Shown: positions 8,638 to 16,892 of the stretch, one piece after another | Layout: each line of letters opens with the position of its first letter | Numbering within the stretch: position 1 is the first letter of the stretch | Assembly (NCBI GenBank): GCA_963843945.1 | Contig: CAWJMF010000002.1 | Coordinates: 682,001-746,000 of the forward strand | Source: CAWJMF01 sp963843945 | Lineage (GTDB): Bacteria > Vulcanimicrobiota > Vulcanimicrobiia > Vulcanimicrobiales > Vulcanimicrobiaceae | Direction: 5' to 3' | Length of the DNA: 64,000 nucleotides | The notes under the pieces: generated by a model | Databases searched by the model: none | Seen by the model: only the letters and a program-made list of their open reading frames with translations | Told to the model about the DNA's origin: nothing | Made by a program: the position numbers and the translations under genes

Positions 8638-8708
8638 AGCGGGTGGCGGGAATCGAACCCGCGCGTCAACCTTGGGAAGGTCGCAGGCTACCATTACATC
8701 ACACCCGC
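8638..8708 (-). tRNA. tRNA-Gly (CCC)
   Basis: 71 nt on the minus strand without an encoded CCA. The acceptor arm GCGGGTG (8708-8702) pairs with CACCCGC (8645-8639). The anticodon stem is CGACC/GGTTG and the loop TTCCCAA, giving anticodon CCC. The T-arm has the GGTTCGATT loop, and the discriminator is U. A strong intrinsic terminator follows. The encoded CCA differs between the two tRNAs in this window (present in Cys, absent here). Confidence 0.95.
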
Positions 8709-8805
8709 CCGCCGGACGTCGAAGGCTTCGGGTTCTCGTCCGGCGCGAACGCTCCCCCTGCGAACGGCCGGAACCGAAGGCTTTTGAAGGGCGTTAGGAC
8801 ATACG

Positions 8806-9411
8806 ATGACACGTCCGTCTTTTGCAACCGTCGTGGCGCTGGCGGCCCTCCTCGCGCTGCAAGCGACGCCGGCCGCCGCCCAAAACGCCGCGGGCTACGC
8901 GATCGACCCGGGCCACTCGAGTGCCGAATTCAAAGTCCAGCACTTGGTCGTCTCGAACGTGCGCGGTACGATTCCCATCGTCGAGGGTAGCGTCGAAATT
9001 GCGGCCGGCACGACGCTCCCCAGCGCCGTGACGGCGACGCTCGACGCGACCGGGCTCAACACGCAAAATGCGGATCGGGATAAGGACTTGCGCGGCCCCG
9101 ACTGGTTCGACGTCACCAAGTTCCCGACGATCGTTTTCAAGAGCACGAAAGTCACCGCGGGCGACGCAAGCAGCTTCAAGCTCAGCGGCGACCTGACGCT
9201 GCGCGGCGTAACCAAAAGCGTCGTGCTCGACTGCAGTACGGTCGGTACCACGGTCGACGGCCGTGCCCACCGCCACATCGGGTATTCGGCAAGCACGACG
9301 CTCGATCGCCGCGACTTCGGGATGAACGTCCTCAAATCGACGCCCGGCGGGAACCTGATCGCCGGCACGAAGGTCGCGATTTCGCTCGAGATCGAGGCGG
9401 TAGAACGCTGA
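8806..9411 (+). CDS. YceI-family periplasmic protein
   Basis: 201 residues with a signal peptide (hydrophobic core VVALAALLALQA, cleavage near AAAQ). Next comes a YceI lipocalin-like domain with its usual landmarks: IDPGHSSAEFKVQH near the start, DKDLRGPDWFDVTKFPTI in the middle and LSGDLTLRGVTKSV. YceI proteins bind isoprenoid-type lipids in a beta-barrel, and many are induced by base or osmotic stress; the ligand here is unknown. The next gene overlaps its stop codon, so both are probably one unit. No promoter was identified. Confidence 0.9.
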   Translation: MTRPSFATVVALAALLALQATPAAAQNAAGYAIDPGHSSAEFKVQHLVVSNVRGTIPIVEGSVEIAAGTTLPSAVTATLDATGLNTQNADRDKDLRGPDWFDVTKFPTIVFKSTKVTAGDASSFKLSGDLTLRGVTKSVVLDCSTVGTTVDGRAHRHIGYSASTTLDRRDFGMNVLKSTPGGNLIAGTKVAISLEIEAVER

Positions 9412-10040
9412 CGCGCAGCCTAGGTGCGCTTCTCGCACTTAGCGGCGCGCTAGCGGGCGCTGCCTCGGCTGACGAGCCCACCGGTCCGTACGTTCCGCCA
9501 ACGCCGCTGCCGATCGTCGTGTCGCCCCCGGCGCTCGCCCTCGCGCCCGGCGAGTCGGCGCACGCGACGGTGCGCGCACCGGGCGATGGGGCGTTCGGCA
9601 TCGTACGCGACGCGTGCGCGGGAATTGCCGTTCCGGTCGCGTTATCGGATTCGCTCAAAGTGACCGCACTCGCCCCGGGTCACTGTTCGGTAACCTTGAC
9701 GGCTGCCGGAGGCGTCACCACGCGCGTGCCCGTCGCCGTCAGCGACTCCCTTGGCCCCGCCGCACTCGAGGGCTCGAGAACGCCCGTCCTGCTGAGCCGG
9801 TCCGCGGCGATTCTGGCGCGCGGCACGGCCGTCACGATCGACGTTTCGCAGGGAACCTACCCGGGACCGTTCTCACTCGGCGGCAATTGTAAAGGCGTCG
9901 CGAGCCTCAGCGGCCTGGGCAGCGCCTTCACCGTTATTGCGGTCGACCCGGGCACGTGCGCGGCGGTCGTGGTGGGATTGGGCGGGCGCCAAGCGCGCTT
10001 GCGGATTACCGTCGAGCCCTCGCCCGAGGTAAAACCTTAA
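9408..10040 (+). CDS. Secreted protein of unknown function, Ig-like repeats possible
   Basis: The frame is open from the YceI stop codon onward. The first ATG/GTG-type start is a GTG at 9519, but the codons before it encode a good signal peptide (SLGALLALSGALAGAASA), so translation must begin earlier. A CTG at 9408 overlaps the YceI TGA (CTGA) and is the best candidate, giving about 210 residues. The mature part is rich in Val, Pro, Gly and Thr, with alternating hydrophobic residues and two similar segments (SVTLTAAGGVTTRVPVAV and AVVVGLGGRQARLRITV). That pattern suggests bacterial Ig-like beta-sandwich repeats. I do not recognise the family. Translational coupling to YceI suggests a joint envelope role. 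Confidence 0.6.
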   Translation: MTRSLGALLALSGALAGAASADEPTGPYVPPTPLPIVVSPPALALAPGESAHATVRAPGDGAFGIVRDACAGIAVPVALSDSLKVTALAPGHCSVTLTAAGGVTTRVPVAVSDSLGPAALEGSRTPVLLSRSAAILARGTAVTIDVSQGTYPGPFSLGGNCKGVASLSGLGSAFTVIAVDPGTCAAVVVGLGGRQARLRITVEPSPEVKP

Positions 10041-10045
10041 GTCCC

Positions 10046-10570
10046 TTAACTCTCTTGAACGTCGAAGCCGCGCGCCAGCTTCTCGAGCAGCACGACGAGC
10101 TGTTTCTTCTCCGCTTGCGTTAAGATTTTTGTCGCAGCTTTGCTGCGTGCGAAATAAGCCGGGAGCATCGAAGCGAGGATCCGCTTTCCGGCGCGTGCCA
10201 GCGAAATGTACGAAACGCGGCGGTCCTCCGTGCTGGCGCGGCGTTCGATGTAGCCGTCCCGCTCGAGGCCGGCGACGAGGCCCGTCACGTTGGCTTGCGT
10301 CGTCCCGAGGTAGCGGCGCAAGTCCGAAAGGGAGATGGGTTTCCCTTCCGCCTGTAAAACGATCAGGACGCCGAACTTTTGGGGCGTGAGGTCGGCGTCT
10401 AGGAACCAGGAGCCCAGAGCGTTCTCGACGTGCTGGGCGGCGATGCGCAAGGTCAAAAGCGCCCGCATCGAAGCGGCATCGAATTCCGGAAAGCGCTTGC
10501 GATGACCGCTGAAGTGGGACTCGGGCCAGCCGACCGGCTCTTGCACCGCACTCTTTTCGCCGTCTTTCAT
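10046..10570 (-). CDS. MarR-family transcriptional regulator
   Basis: 174 residues with a winged helix. The recognition region is ISLSDLRRYLGTTQANVTGL, the wing carries the hallmark Asp-Arg of ASTEDRRVSYISL, and dimerising helices lie at both ends. MarR proteins repress nearby genes and are released by small ligands or oxidation. It is divergent from the secreted-protein gene at 10628, with 57 bp between them, so that gene is the most likely target besides itself. The intergenic region holds CATAAT followed by a Shine-Dalgarno sequence, but I could not identify a clear MarR palindrome. Confidence 0.88.
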   Translation of the reverse strand: MKDGEKSAVQEPVGWPESHFSGHRKRFPEFDAASMRALLTLRIAAQHVENALGSWFLDADLTPQKFGVLIVLQAEGKPISLSDLRRYLGTTQANVTGLVAGLERDGYIERRASTEDRRVSYISLARAGKRILASMLPAYFARSKAATKILTQAEKKQLVVLLEKLARGFDVQES

Positions 10571-10627
10571 GACCGTATGCTATCACACGCGGCGAGGTGC
10601 GTCGCTTTCATAATTAAGGAGTTTAGG

Positions 10628-11218
10628 GTGAAGGAATTTTTCTTGGGGCTCGGTATGGTTGCCGCGCTCGCGACGAGTGCGCTGCCGTCGCTTGCGGATC
10701 AAACGTCCCCCATCATCAAGAAGGGTACGGAGATCGACGCCGTCTTAGTACAGACGCTTAGCTCCAAGACCAACCACAACGGCGACAAGTTCACGCTCAC
10801 GCCCAAGGACGGATTCTGGCATAAGAATCCGCCTCAGCTGAAAGGCGCCACGATCGACGGTCACTTGGAAAACGTGACGCCGGCAGGCCCGACGCACAAA
10901 GCGACGATGACCGTGGTCCTTGACGACGTCCGCTTGGCGAGCGGGCAGGTTCTGCCGTTGCCGGTGAAACTCGTCTCGTTCACCGTCTTCGAACCCAAGA
11001 CGCACCACCTCCGCGACGCAGGCATCATCCTCGGCGCCTACGTCGCCGGGCACATGGCGGCCGGCAAGAGTCACGGCGGCCTCGTCGGCGCCGCGGCGGG
11101 AGTGGCGCTCGTCTCGACGCTGAAGAGCGACATCACCGCCAAGGCCGGTACCCTCGTGAAACTGAAGCTAACCGAAAACCTGGACACCGCCGCCGCACCC
11201 CAACCCGCGGCGAGCTGA
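10628..11218 (+). CDS. Secreted protein of unknown function
   Basis: The frame is open far upstream, but the real start is a GTG at 10628. It is preceded by TAAGGAG six bases away and followed at once by a signal peptide (FFLGLGMVAALATSALPSLA). The mature part of about 175 residues has mostly beta character, then a Gly/Ala-rich hydrophobic stretch (IILGAYVAGHMAAGKS through VGAAAGVALVS) resembling the glycine-zipper segments of envelope proteins, then a lysine-rich tail. I do not recognise the family. Its divergent MarR neighbour suggests inducible expression. Confidence 0.75.
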   Translation: MKEFFLGLGMVAALATSALPSLADQTSPIIKKGTEIDAVLVQTLSSKTNHNGDKFTLTPKDGFWHKNPPQLKGATIDGHLENVTPAGPTHKATMTVVLDDVRLASGQVLPLPVKLVSFTVFEPKTHHLRDAGIILGAYVAGHMAAGKSHGGLVGAAAGVALVSTLKSDITAKAGTLVKLKLTENLDTAAAPQPAAS

Positions 11219-11246
11219 TCACCGCAACGAGATTCGAGGAGAAACA

Positions 11247-11399
11247 ATGGCTTACAAGGTCACGTGTCCGCTCTGCGGCGAGGTGCTGAGTGCCGCCGAC
11301 GAAGACGCTTTAATCGTGGTCGCGGATGCGCACGGCGACGAGAAACACGGTATGCGCGCTCCGCGCGAGATGATTCTCTCCAGCGCCGAAGAGTACTAA
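11247..11399 (+). CDS. Small CxxC protein, DUF1059-like
   Basis: Fifty residues from an ATG with GAGGAG six to eight bases upstream. The N-terminus has a C-P-L-C knuckle (VTCPLCGEVL) followed by acidic DEDALIVVADAH and a second His (EKHG). This resembles the small DUF1059 proteins, with one Cys pair and conserved histidines that could bind a metal. It lies 28 nt after the secreted-protein gene on the same strand and just before the convergent hemerythrin gene. The role is unknown; metal binding is inference. Confidence 0.75.
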   Translation: MAYKVTCPLCGEVLSAADEDALIVVADAHGDEKHGMRAPREMILSSAEEY

Positions 11400-11401
11400 G
11401 C

Positions 11402-11926
11402 CTAACGAGCCGGCGGCTCGAATTGCAGGTTGGCGCGTAACTCGCGCAACGCTCCGGTGAGTTCGTCCATCGCATCCTCGCCGGCGGCTTCGCGCAGGTG
11501 CGGAAACTCGGCCTTCTCTTCCTTCTCGATGTGGGCTAGCACCGCACTTTGGAGCTTCTTCGCGCGCGCTTCGAAATCGCCATCGTCTGCGGCGAGCATG
11601 TCGAGTTCCCAAACGGCAACCTTCGCCTCGTCCTGCTGGTGGTAGAGCTTGTCAGACTCCACCGGATGCTTGCCGAGTACGCGCACCGCGGGATAGATGA
11701 GGTTCTCTTCGCAAGCGTTGTGTACCGTCAACAGCGCCTTGAGCTCGTCAAGGACGTCGGTCCGCGCGTCGTCGTCCGCTGCGTCGACCAAATCGGCGAG
11801 CAACTGCTTGATGCGCCGGTGGTCGTTCTCTAGGATCGCGATCGCATCGTTTCCGCTCGCGCGAGCGGTGCTTCGTCCCGAGCCGTTCGTGCGTCGCGTT
11901 GCATTCGCCGTCGTCTTGCCAGCCAT
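11402..11926 (-). CDS. Hemerythrin HHE-domain protein
   Basis: 174 residues. After a basic, low-complexity N-terminus of about 25 residues comes a four-helix hemerythrin domain with the expected di-iron ligands: His in ENDHRRIK, His and Glu in VHNACEENLIYP, His in LYHQQDEAK, and His/Glu/His in AHIEKEEKAEFPHL. Such proteins bind O2 or NO or protect Fe-S clusters against oxidative stress. The lysine- and arginine-rich start is unusual for the family and might bind nucleic acid or membranes, which is speculation. It stands alone between the DUF1059-like gene and the oxidase operon. Confidence 0.88.
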   Translation of the reverse strand: MAGKTTANATRRTNGSGRSTARASGNDAIAILENDHRRIKQLLADLVDAADDDARTDVLDELKALLTVHNACEENLIYPAVRVLGKHPVESDKLYHQQDEAKVAVWELDMLAADDGDFEARAKKLQSAVLAHIEKEEKAEFPHLREAAGEDAMDELTGALRELRANLQFEPPAR

Positions 11927-12060
11927 GAATTCCGTCCCTTTCCTATCTTGCGGTGAGACAGATTCGTTCCCCCAAACGCGGACGCTAATCGCGGCGCCGG
12001 AAGGCGGACGCTTGGTTCGGGAGCGCAGAGCGAAGCGGCCTTACGGCCGGCGCTTGCGCG

Positions 12061-12774
12061 CTAGCGCCGCACGTTGGAAAGGATCGCGCGCGACGCTGCC
12101 AGCCCGAATGCGACGCACAGTCCCGCGAAAATCAGCAGCGCCACGCCGAGCGAGATCCCCGAGACGCCGCCGCCGCACACCGACTCCACGCCGCGCGCGA
12201 GCGCCAGCCGGAACCCCTCGAACGGACTGGCGGGAAGTCCCGCAACGGCGCGCGCGCGCGCCAGCACCTCGCCGGGCGTCCAAGCGGAGCCCCCAAGGCG
12301 ATCGGCGATCCTTCCGTCGGGACCGATGAAGACCAGGCTCTCGGTATGCGCGACCTCGCCGTCCTTGCGGGGCGCGACGTCGACGCCCAAGCGCCGTTCC
12401 AGCGCGAGGACGACGTCCGGCTTGCCCGTGAGCATCGTCCAACGCGTCGGGTCTTGACCGAAGAGCTTGCCGTAGCGGGTCAAGACCTGCGGCGTATCGT
12501 GCGCCGGATCGACGCTCATCGCGACGAGCTCGATCGGCGCTTTACCGAGGTCGCGCTGCAGCCGGGCGAACTTCGCCGACGTCAACGGACATTCGCCGGC
12601 GTCGCGGCAGCGCGTGTAGACGAACGCTACCACGAGCGTTTCGCCGCGGTGCCGTTCGAAATCGAACGGCACGCCGCGCTGATCGACGAGCGGCGTCGGC
12701 GGAACCGCGTCGCCGGCGGCGAGGACGGGGACGAAGGCGGCGGCCGCGAGCCAGGCCGCCGCGGCCGCTACCAG
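12061..12774 (-). CDS. SCO1/SenC-type copper chaperone
   Basis: Thioredoxin-fold protein that delivers copper to the CuA site of cytochrome oxidase. It shows the Cys pair in YTRCRDAGECP, spaced Cx5C rather than the classical Cx3C, a variant I have seen in other SCO-like proteins; the distal ligand His in VAHTESLVFIGPDG; an N-terminal signal/anchor; and a C-terminal membrane helix (ISLGVALLIFAGLCVAFG). It is the last gene of the oxidase operon. The frame is open to a TTG at 12873, but the signal sequence fits a CTG at 12774 overlapping the coxA stop. The start is therefore uncertain by about 30 codons. Confidence 0.87.
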   Translation of the reverse strand: MVAAAAAWLAAAAFVPVLAAGDAVPPTPLVDQRGVPFDFERHRGETLVVAFVYTRCRDAGECPLTSAKFARLQRDLGKAPIELVAMSVDPAHDTPQVLTRYGKLFGQDPTRWTMLTGKPDVVLALERRLGVDVAPRKDGEVAHTESLVFIGPDGRIADRLGGSAWTPGEVLARARAVAGLPASPFEGFRLALARGVESVCGGGVSGISLGVALLIFAGLCVAFGLAASRAILSNVRR

Positions 12775-14438
12775 GTTCGCATTCCCGGCGCTAGGAAGTG
12801 CGGCTGTGAGATCTGATCGTGAATCGGCCCGATGTAGGCCAACACGGCGAGCACGACGGCAACCGTCGCCCAACGTCCCAGCATGTCGAAGGCGCGCGGC
12901 GTGGGAAGCGCCTCCTCCTGGGCCGGCGCGAACTCGAAGGTCGTCGGAACGGTCGCCTTCTCGTCGCGCAAGCGCGTCCCGACGGCGACGACGACGAACA
13001 TCAGCACGCTGATGAAGAGCAGCGTCCCGCCGATCGCCGCAAAGACCATCTCACTGTGCCACGTCTGAGCGCCCGCGGCGCCGAAATACGTCACGTCAGC
13101 GGTGCGGCGCGGCGAGCCGAGCAGACCCGCAATATGCATCGAGATCGACATCAGCAGCATCCCGAAGAACCAAACCCAAGTTTGCGCCAGCGCCAGCTTG
13201 GGGGCGAAGAGCTTGCGCCCGGTGAGCGCCGGAACGAAACGGTAGGCCGCACCGATGAAGCTGAGCGCCACCGGGCCGCCGACCGTAACGTGGAAGTGTC
13301 CGACGATCCACATCGTGTTATGCACCAGGACGTCCATCGAGTACGAGCTGTTCACGATTCCGCCGAAACCGCCGAGAACGAACAGCAGCATCCCGAGGGC
13401 AGCACCGCTAAAGGCCGGATCGTTCCAGGGAAGCCAGCGCACGATCGCGCCGAAGCCTTTGACGCCGGCCTTGCGCGCGGCAAGCTCGAAGCTCGCGAAG
13501 AGCGCAAACGCGGTCATAAACGATGGGATGACGACGCCGTAGGTCGTCAGCGTATGCAACCACTTCCAGCCCGCTGAAATTCCCGGCTCGAGGAACTGGT
13601 GGTGCAGGCCGACCGGCGTCGACAGGATGAGCAGGAAGATAAAAGCCAGACGCGTCAGCGAATCGCTGAAGACTTTGCCGCCGAACGTCGTGGGCACGAT
13701 CGTATACCAGATCAGGTAGGCCGGCATCAGCCAGAAGTACACGAGCGGGTGGCCGAAGTACCAAAAGAGCATGCGGGTCAGCTCGACGTCGATGCCGGGC
13801 GTCCAGCCGAGCGCCCAAGGGATGAGGAAGAGCATCTCGGCGACGACGCCCACCGTCGCAATGATCCACATGATGAACGTCGTCGCAGCGGCGAAGGCCG
13901 GCAGCGGGATGCGCTGGTCGGGGTTGTGCTTCTTGAACCAAGCCACGGTCAGGAGCACGTCGGCTGCCACGAACCAGGTGCCGGCGATCAGGAAGGTCGC
14001 ACCGAAATAGAAAAGCGGATCCGCTTTCATCGGAGCGTAGAACGTATAGAGCACCGTGGCGTTGCCCGCCAAGATTTCGAACGCGGCGAGCACCGTGCCG
14101 AGCAGCATGACCGCGTAGCCTATCCAGCCGAGCTTCAAGGAATGGACGCGCGGGATCGAGCGGTACGTTGCGAACGTCAGCAAGCCGGCGATGAAGAACG
14201 TCGTGAACACGAGCGCCATGAGGACGCCGTGCGCCGTGAGCGTCCGGTAGTAGTCGAACGTCGGCGGCATGACGATAAAGTTCGCGCGCGAAAAGCCCTG
14301 CAGCAGCCCGAACAGCGCGCCGAGCGTAAGGGCTGCGGTCGCCGTGTACACGTGCGCGAGCACCAGCCGGTTTTCGTTGGCGAGCAGCGCGGGTGGAAGC
14401 GATCCGGCCTGCGTCGTTGGGACCGCCTCGCCAGCCAC
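12768..14438 (-). CDS. Cytochrome c oxidase subunit I, ba3 (B-family) type
   Basis: Catalytic haem-copper subunit that reduces O2 to water and pumps protons, with about 13 membrane helices in 556 residues. Ligands are visible: low-spin haem His70 (TAHGVLMAL) and His383; CuB His230 with its cross-linked Tyr234 (GHPLVYFWLMPAY); CuB His279-His280 (GLHHQF); and high-spin haem His381 (VGHFHVTVGG). The GHPLVYFW wording and the short accompanying subunit II match Thermus ba3-type oxidases, which keep high O2 affinity. The GTG start shares one base with the coxB stop. It belongs to a tight operon with coxIIa, coxB and SCO. Confidence 0.95.
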   Translation of the reverse strand: MAGEAVPTTQAGSLPPALLANENRLVLAHVYTATAALTLGALFGLLQGFSRANFIVMPPTFDYYRTLTAHGVLMALVFTTFFIAGLLTFATYRSIPRVHSLKLGWIGYAVMLLGTVLAAFEILAGNATVLYTFYAPMKADPLFYFGATFLIAGTWFVAADVLLTVAWFKKHNPDQRIPLPAFAAATTFIMWIIATVGVVAEMLFLIPWALGWTPGIDVELTRMLFWYFGHPLVYFWLMPAYLIWYTIVPTTFGGKVFSDSLTRLAFIFLLILSTPVGLHHQFLEPGISAGWKWLHTLTTYGVVIPSFMTAFALFASFELAARKAGVKGFGAIVRWLPWNDPAFSGAALGMLLFVLGGFGGIVNSSYSMDVLVHNTMWIVGHFHVTVGGPVALSFIGAAYRFVPALTGRKLFAPKLALAQTWVWFFGMLLMSISMHIAGLLGSPRRTADVTYFGAAGAQTWHSEMVFAAIGGTLLFISVLMFVVVAVGTRLRDEKATVPTTFEFAPAQEEALPTPRAFDMLGRWATVAVVLAVLAYIGPIHDQISQPHFLAPGMRTW

Positions 14439-14908
14439 TATTTCACCTCGATGTCGCCGGCCATCAAGTGATGTTCGGCACCGCAGTACTCGTTGCAGAC
14501 CAAGAGGAACTTGCCGGGCTTCCGGAAGGTGTACGAAAGCGACGACACCCAGCCCGGGGTCACCATCGTGTTTATCGACGTCTCGGGTACGCTGAACCCG
14601 TGCTCGACGTCGGCGGAGGTGATGTAGAACGTGACGTGCGCCCCCAGCGGCACCTGTACGTGCTGCGGATTGAACGAGAAGATGTGCGCGACGTAGTAGA
14701 GCTCGTACGAGCCGTCCGCCAGCTTGTGCAGTCCGGGTTTGTCGAAGGGCGGCGTCTGCGAGACCTTCGTTGGATCGATGCTTTGGATGTGGCTGGGCGG
14801 CACGAAACCGTCGACGACCGCAGCGGTCGTGATCGTCGCGAGAAACGCGACGAGCAACGCGACCGTCAGGGTAAGCCAGATCCGTTCGTAACGATTGAGA
14901 TGCATCAT
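14438..14908 (-). CDS. Cytochrome c oxidase subunit II, ba3 type
   Basis: 156 residues: one N-terminal membrane helix (WLTLTVALLVAFLATITT) and a periplasmic cupredoxin domain with a complete CuA site: His103, then Cys138, Glu140, Cys142, His146 and Met149 in CNEYCGAEHHLM. It accepts electrons from cytochrome c and passes them to subunit I. The single helix and small size are typical of ba3 oxidases; A-family subunit II has two helices. It starts within the stop region of coxIIa (ATGATG) and ends one base into the coxA start. Confidence 0.95.
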   Translation of the reverse strand: MMHLNRYERIWLTLTVALLVAFLATITTAAVVDGFVPPSHIQSIDPTKVSQTPPFDKPGLHKLADGSYELYYVAHIFSFNPQHVQVPLGAHVTFYITSADVEHGFSVPETSINTMVTPGWVSSLSYTFRKPGKFLLVCNEYCGAEHHLMAGDIEVK

Positions 14909-15030
14909 CCCCAGCGCGATCTTAAGAGAAGAAACATCAAGAGCCAGCCGACTGCGATGAACGTTCCGAGCGTCAGCACGAAGCCGAAGGTGGCTGGTAA
15001 GGGCTCGTCGCTCGGCGGAAGATTTTCCAT
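14905..15030 (-). CDS. Cytochrome c oxidase subunit IIa (41 residues)
   Basis: A 41-residue single-helix protein: a short polar N-terminus (MENLPPSDEPLP), one hydrophobic span (FGFVLTLGTFIAVGWLLMFL) and a basic end (LRSRWG). In ba3 oxidases, subunit IIa supplies the second transmembrane helix that subunit II lacks, and its gene precedes coxB, exactly as here. The ATG has a purine-rich GAGGTAAC leader, and its TGA overlaps the coxB ATG. Size, topology, position and coupling all agree. It is short enough to be missed by gene callers. Confidence 0.85.
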   Translation of the reverse strand: MENLPPSDEPLPATFGFVLTLGTFIAVGWLLMFLLLRSRWG

Positions 15031-15057
15031 GTTACCTCACTGCGCTTCGGGCGGGAT

Positions 15058-15558
15058 TTACAGGTGCGTCGCCGTCTGGGCGGTCCGGGCGGGTCGCCGC
15101 TTTTCTTCGTGCGGTTCGCGAACGACCAAAACCGGAAGCTCGCTCGCCCGCAGGACGCCTTCCGTCGTGCTGCCCATCACCAGACGCGACAGTCCGCGGC
15201 GGCCATGGCTGCCCATCACAATCAAATCGGCGCGTTCGCGCTTCGCCGCTTCGAGAATGCCGGGAACCGCGCTGCCCTGCCGCTCGAGAGCCGTCCGCGA
15301 CGCGACGCCGGCGTCTCGCGCTTGCTGCGCTGCCGCCGCGAGCAGTTGCCCGGCGCTTTCGGTCATCGCCTCGACGATCGGAAGCGGGTCGCCATAGGCC
15401 GTTGAGGCGCACTCGGCGACGATGCGGTCCGAATCCACGATCGACGCGAAGACGAGTTCGCTCGACCAGTCCTTGGCCATGCGTAGAGCCAAGGCGACGG
15501 CCGCCTCGGACGGAGCCGAACCGTCGATCGGGACGAGGATACGTTGGAAGACGCTCAT
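15058..15558 (-). CDS. Universal stress protein (UspA family)
   Basis: 166 residues from the ATG at 15558; the frame continues upstream, but that part is the neighbouring gene in another frame. The UspA fold shows ILVPIDGSAPSEAA at the start and the ATP-binding loop G-x2-G-x9-G-S/T in MGSHGRRGLSRLVMGST near the end, so it is probably the ATP-binding type. It is cytoplasmic. It lies 27 nt upstream of coxIIa on the same strand, so it may be co-transcribed with the oxidase; Usp genes often respond to respiratory or redox stress. Confidence 0.92.
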   Translation of the reverse strand: MSVFQRILVPIDGSAPSEAAVALALRMAKDWSSELVFASIVDSDRIVAECASTAYGDPLPIVEAMTESAGQLLAAAAQQARDAGVASRTALERQGSAVPGILEAAKRERADLIVMGSHGRRGLSRLVMGSTTEGVLRASELPVLVVREPHEEKRRPARTAQTATHL

Positions 15559-15574
15559 GCTCGCGAACCTTTCG

Positions 15575-16054
15575 CTACGGGTGAGGGTTGGACGGGGCGT
15601 GTTTGCCGCGTTCGCTCTGGCGCTGCGAACGTTCGAGCGAGGCACGAATTTCGCGCAGGAGCATGCGCGCGGTCGAAACGGCGATGCGGTGACCGAGCGC
15701 GACTTCGGAACTGCGCGAGAGGCTTGCGGACGTCGGCGCGCAGTTCCCTTGCAGAACGAGGCAGCAATTCTCGAGGTCGTCGCCCTCAACGCGCAGTGTC
15801 CCCACGAAACGCGGGAACGGTCCGCCCCCGGCGGGTTGCCATGCGACACGCAAGCTCGCGCCATCCTCGCCTTCACCCGCCGCTGAGACGGTGACGACGA
15901 CGTCGCGCTGCAAAACGATCTCGGTCTCGAGCGCGGGCAACATAACCGGTGCGCGCAAGGCAAGCTGCCCTTGCGAGCGCGAGAACTCCGTCAGATGGAG
16001 CCTCGCCGCGCTCGCGGGGCACGTCACGAACATACGCTGATCGAGATCCGTCAC
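15575..16054 (-). CDS. Conserved protein of unknown function, paralogue of 21284-21796
   Basis: 159 residues from a GTG at 16054. The start is chosen because VTDLDQRMFV lines up with VTKLFERILV at the start of the paralogue at 21284. Shared landmarks are ETEIVLQRDVVVTV versus KPLTIQKDVIVTF, RVAWQPAGGGPFPRFVGTL versus RVAWAPLEGGPFPIFSGTF, and an Ala/Arg-rich helical end. The central strand pattern followed by a C-terminal helix could be an SRPBCC-like or ligand-binding fold, but I do not recognise the family. It precedes the universal stress protein on the same strand (16 nt) and is divergent from the response regulator. Confidence 0.75.
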   Translation of the reverse strand: MTDLDQRMFVTCPASAARLHLTEFSRSQGQLALRAPVMLPALETEIVLQRDVVVTVSAAGEGEDGASLRVAWQPAGGGPFPRFVGTLRVEGDDLENCCLVLQGNCAPTSASLSRSSEVALGHRIAVSTARMLLREIRASLERSQRQSERGKHAPSNPHP

Positions 16055-16181
16055 GGCCGGGCTCCAGACGACAAGCGGGTACACTCGACCGATCGTAGCG
16101 GCACGGCGTCTGCATCTCGTGAAGCCCGCGTGAAGGCGGCGCCCCGTAGGTGCGGAGAAATCGCCGCAACGGGGTTTCAGC

Positions 16182-16892
16182 ATGCAAGCTTCCGGCAAGG
16201 CGGATCGCATCTTGCTCGTCGATGACGAGGCGGCGATCAGGGACGTCTTAGCGCAGTACCTGCGAAGTGAGGGGTTCGACGTGTCCGAGGCCGGCGACGG
16301 CGTTGCCGCCCTCGACCGGCTGCGCAGCGATCGCCCCGACCTCGTGATCCTCGACCTCAACCTTCCACGCATGTCGGGAGTCGAAGTCTTCCGGCACCTT
16401 CGCGCCGAGGCGAATACGCCGGTCATCATGCTGACGGCACGGGTCAACGAAGTCGACCGCGTCGTCGGCCTCGAGCTCGGCGCCGACGATTACGTCGGCA
16501 AACCGTTCAGCCCGCGCGAGGTCGTCGCACGCGTTAAGACGGTCCTGAGGCGCTACCGCGGCGCCGAGGAACACGGCACGAGCGAGCCGGCGGTCCAGCG
16601 CATCGGAAACCTCGAGATCGATCGCGACGGGCACGAGGCGCGCCTAGACGGCAAACGCATCAACTTGACGCCGACCGAATTTCGGATTTTGGACGTGCTC
16701 GCGCACAACCTCGGGCGCGCTTTCACGCGGGACCAGCTACTCGACAAGGTCTCGAGCGACGGCAGCGACGTGTTCGACCGGACGCTGGACCGGCACATCG
16801 CGAACCTCCGGCATAAGATTGAGGCCGATCCGGCCCGGCCGCGCTATATTCTTACCGTGTTTGGGGTAGGATACAAAATGGCGGGAACGTGA
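16182..16892 (+). CDS. OmpR/PhoB-family response regulator
   Basis: 236 residues. The receiver domain has the acidic pair in LLVDDEAA, phosphoacceptor Asp58 (LVILDLNLP), a switch Thr (IMLTAR) and the conserved Lys (VGKPFSP). The C-terminal winged helix has LTPTEFRILDVLAHN, a recognition helix around DRTLDRHIANLRHKIE and the terminal hairpin YILTVFGVGYKM. It is a classical two-component output protein. Its last four bases overlap the histidine-kinase start (GTGA), so the two are a pair. Targets are unknown; the oxidase operon, the xfp/ackA pair and the two flanking paralogues are plausible by position only. Confidence 0.95.
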   Translation: MQASGKADRILLVDDEAAIRDVLAQYLRSEGFDVSEAGDGVAALDRLRSDRPDLVILDLNLPRMSGVEVFRHLRAEANTPVIMLTARVNEVDRVVGLELGADDYVGKPFSPREVVARVKTVLRRYRGAEEHGTSEPAVQRIGNLEIDRDGHEARLDGKRINLTPTEFRILDVLAHNLGRAFTRDQLLDKVSSDGSDVFDRTLDRHIANLRHKIEADPARPRYILTVFGVGYKMAGT

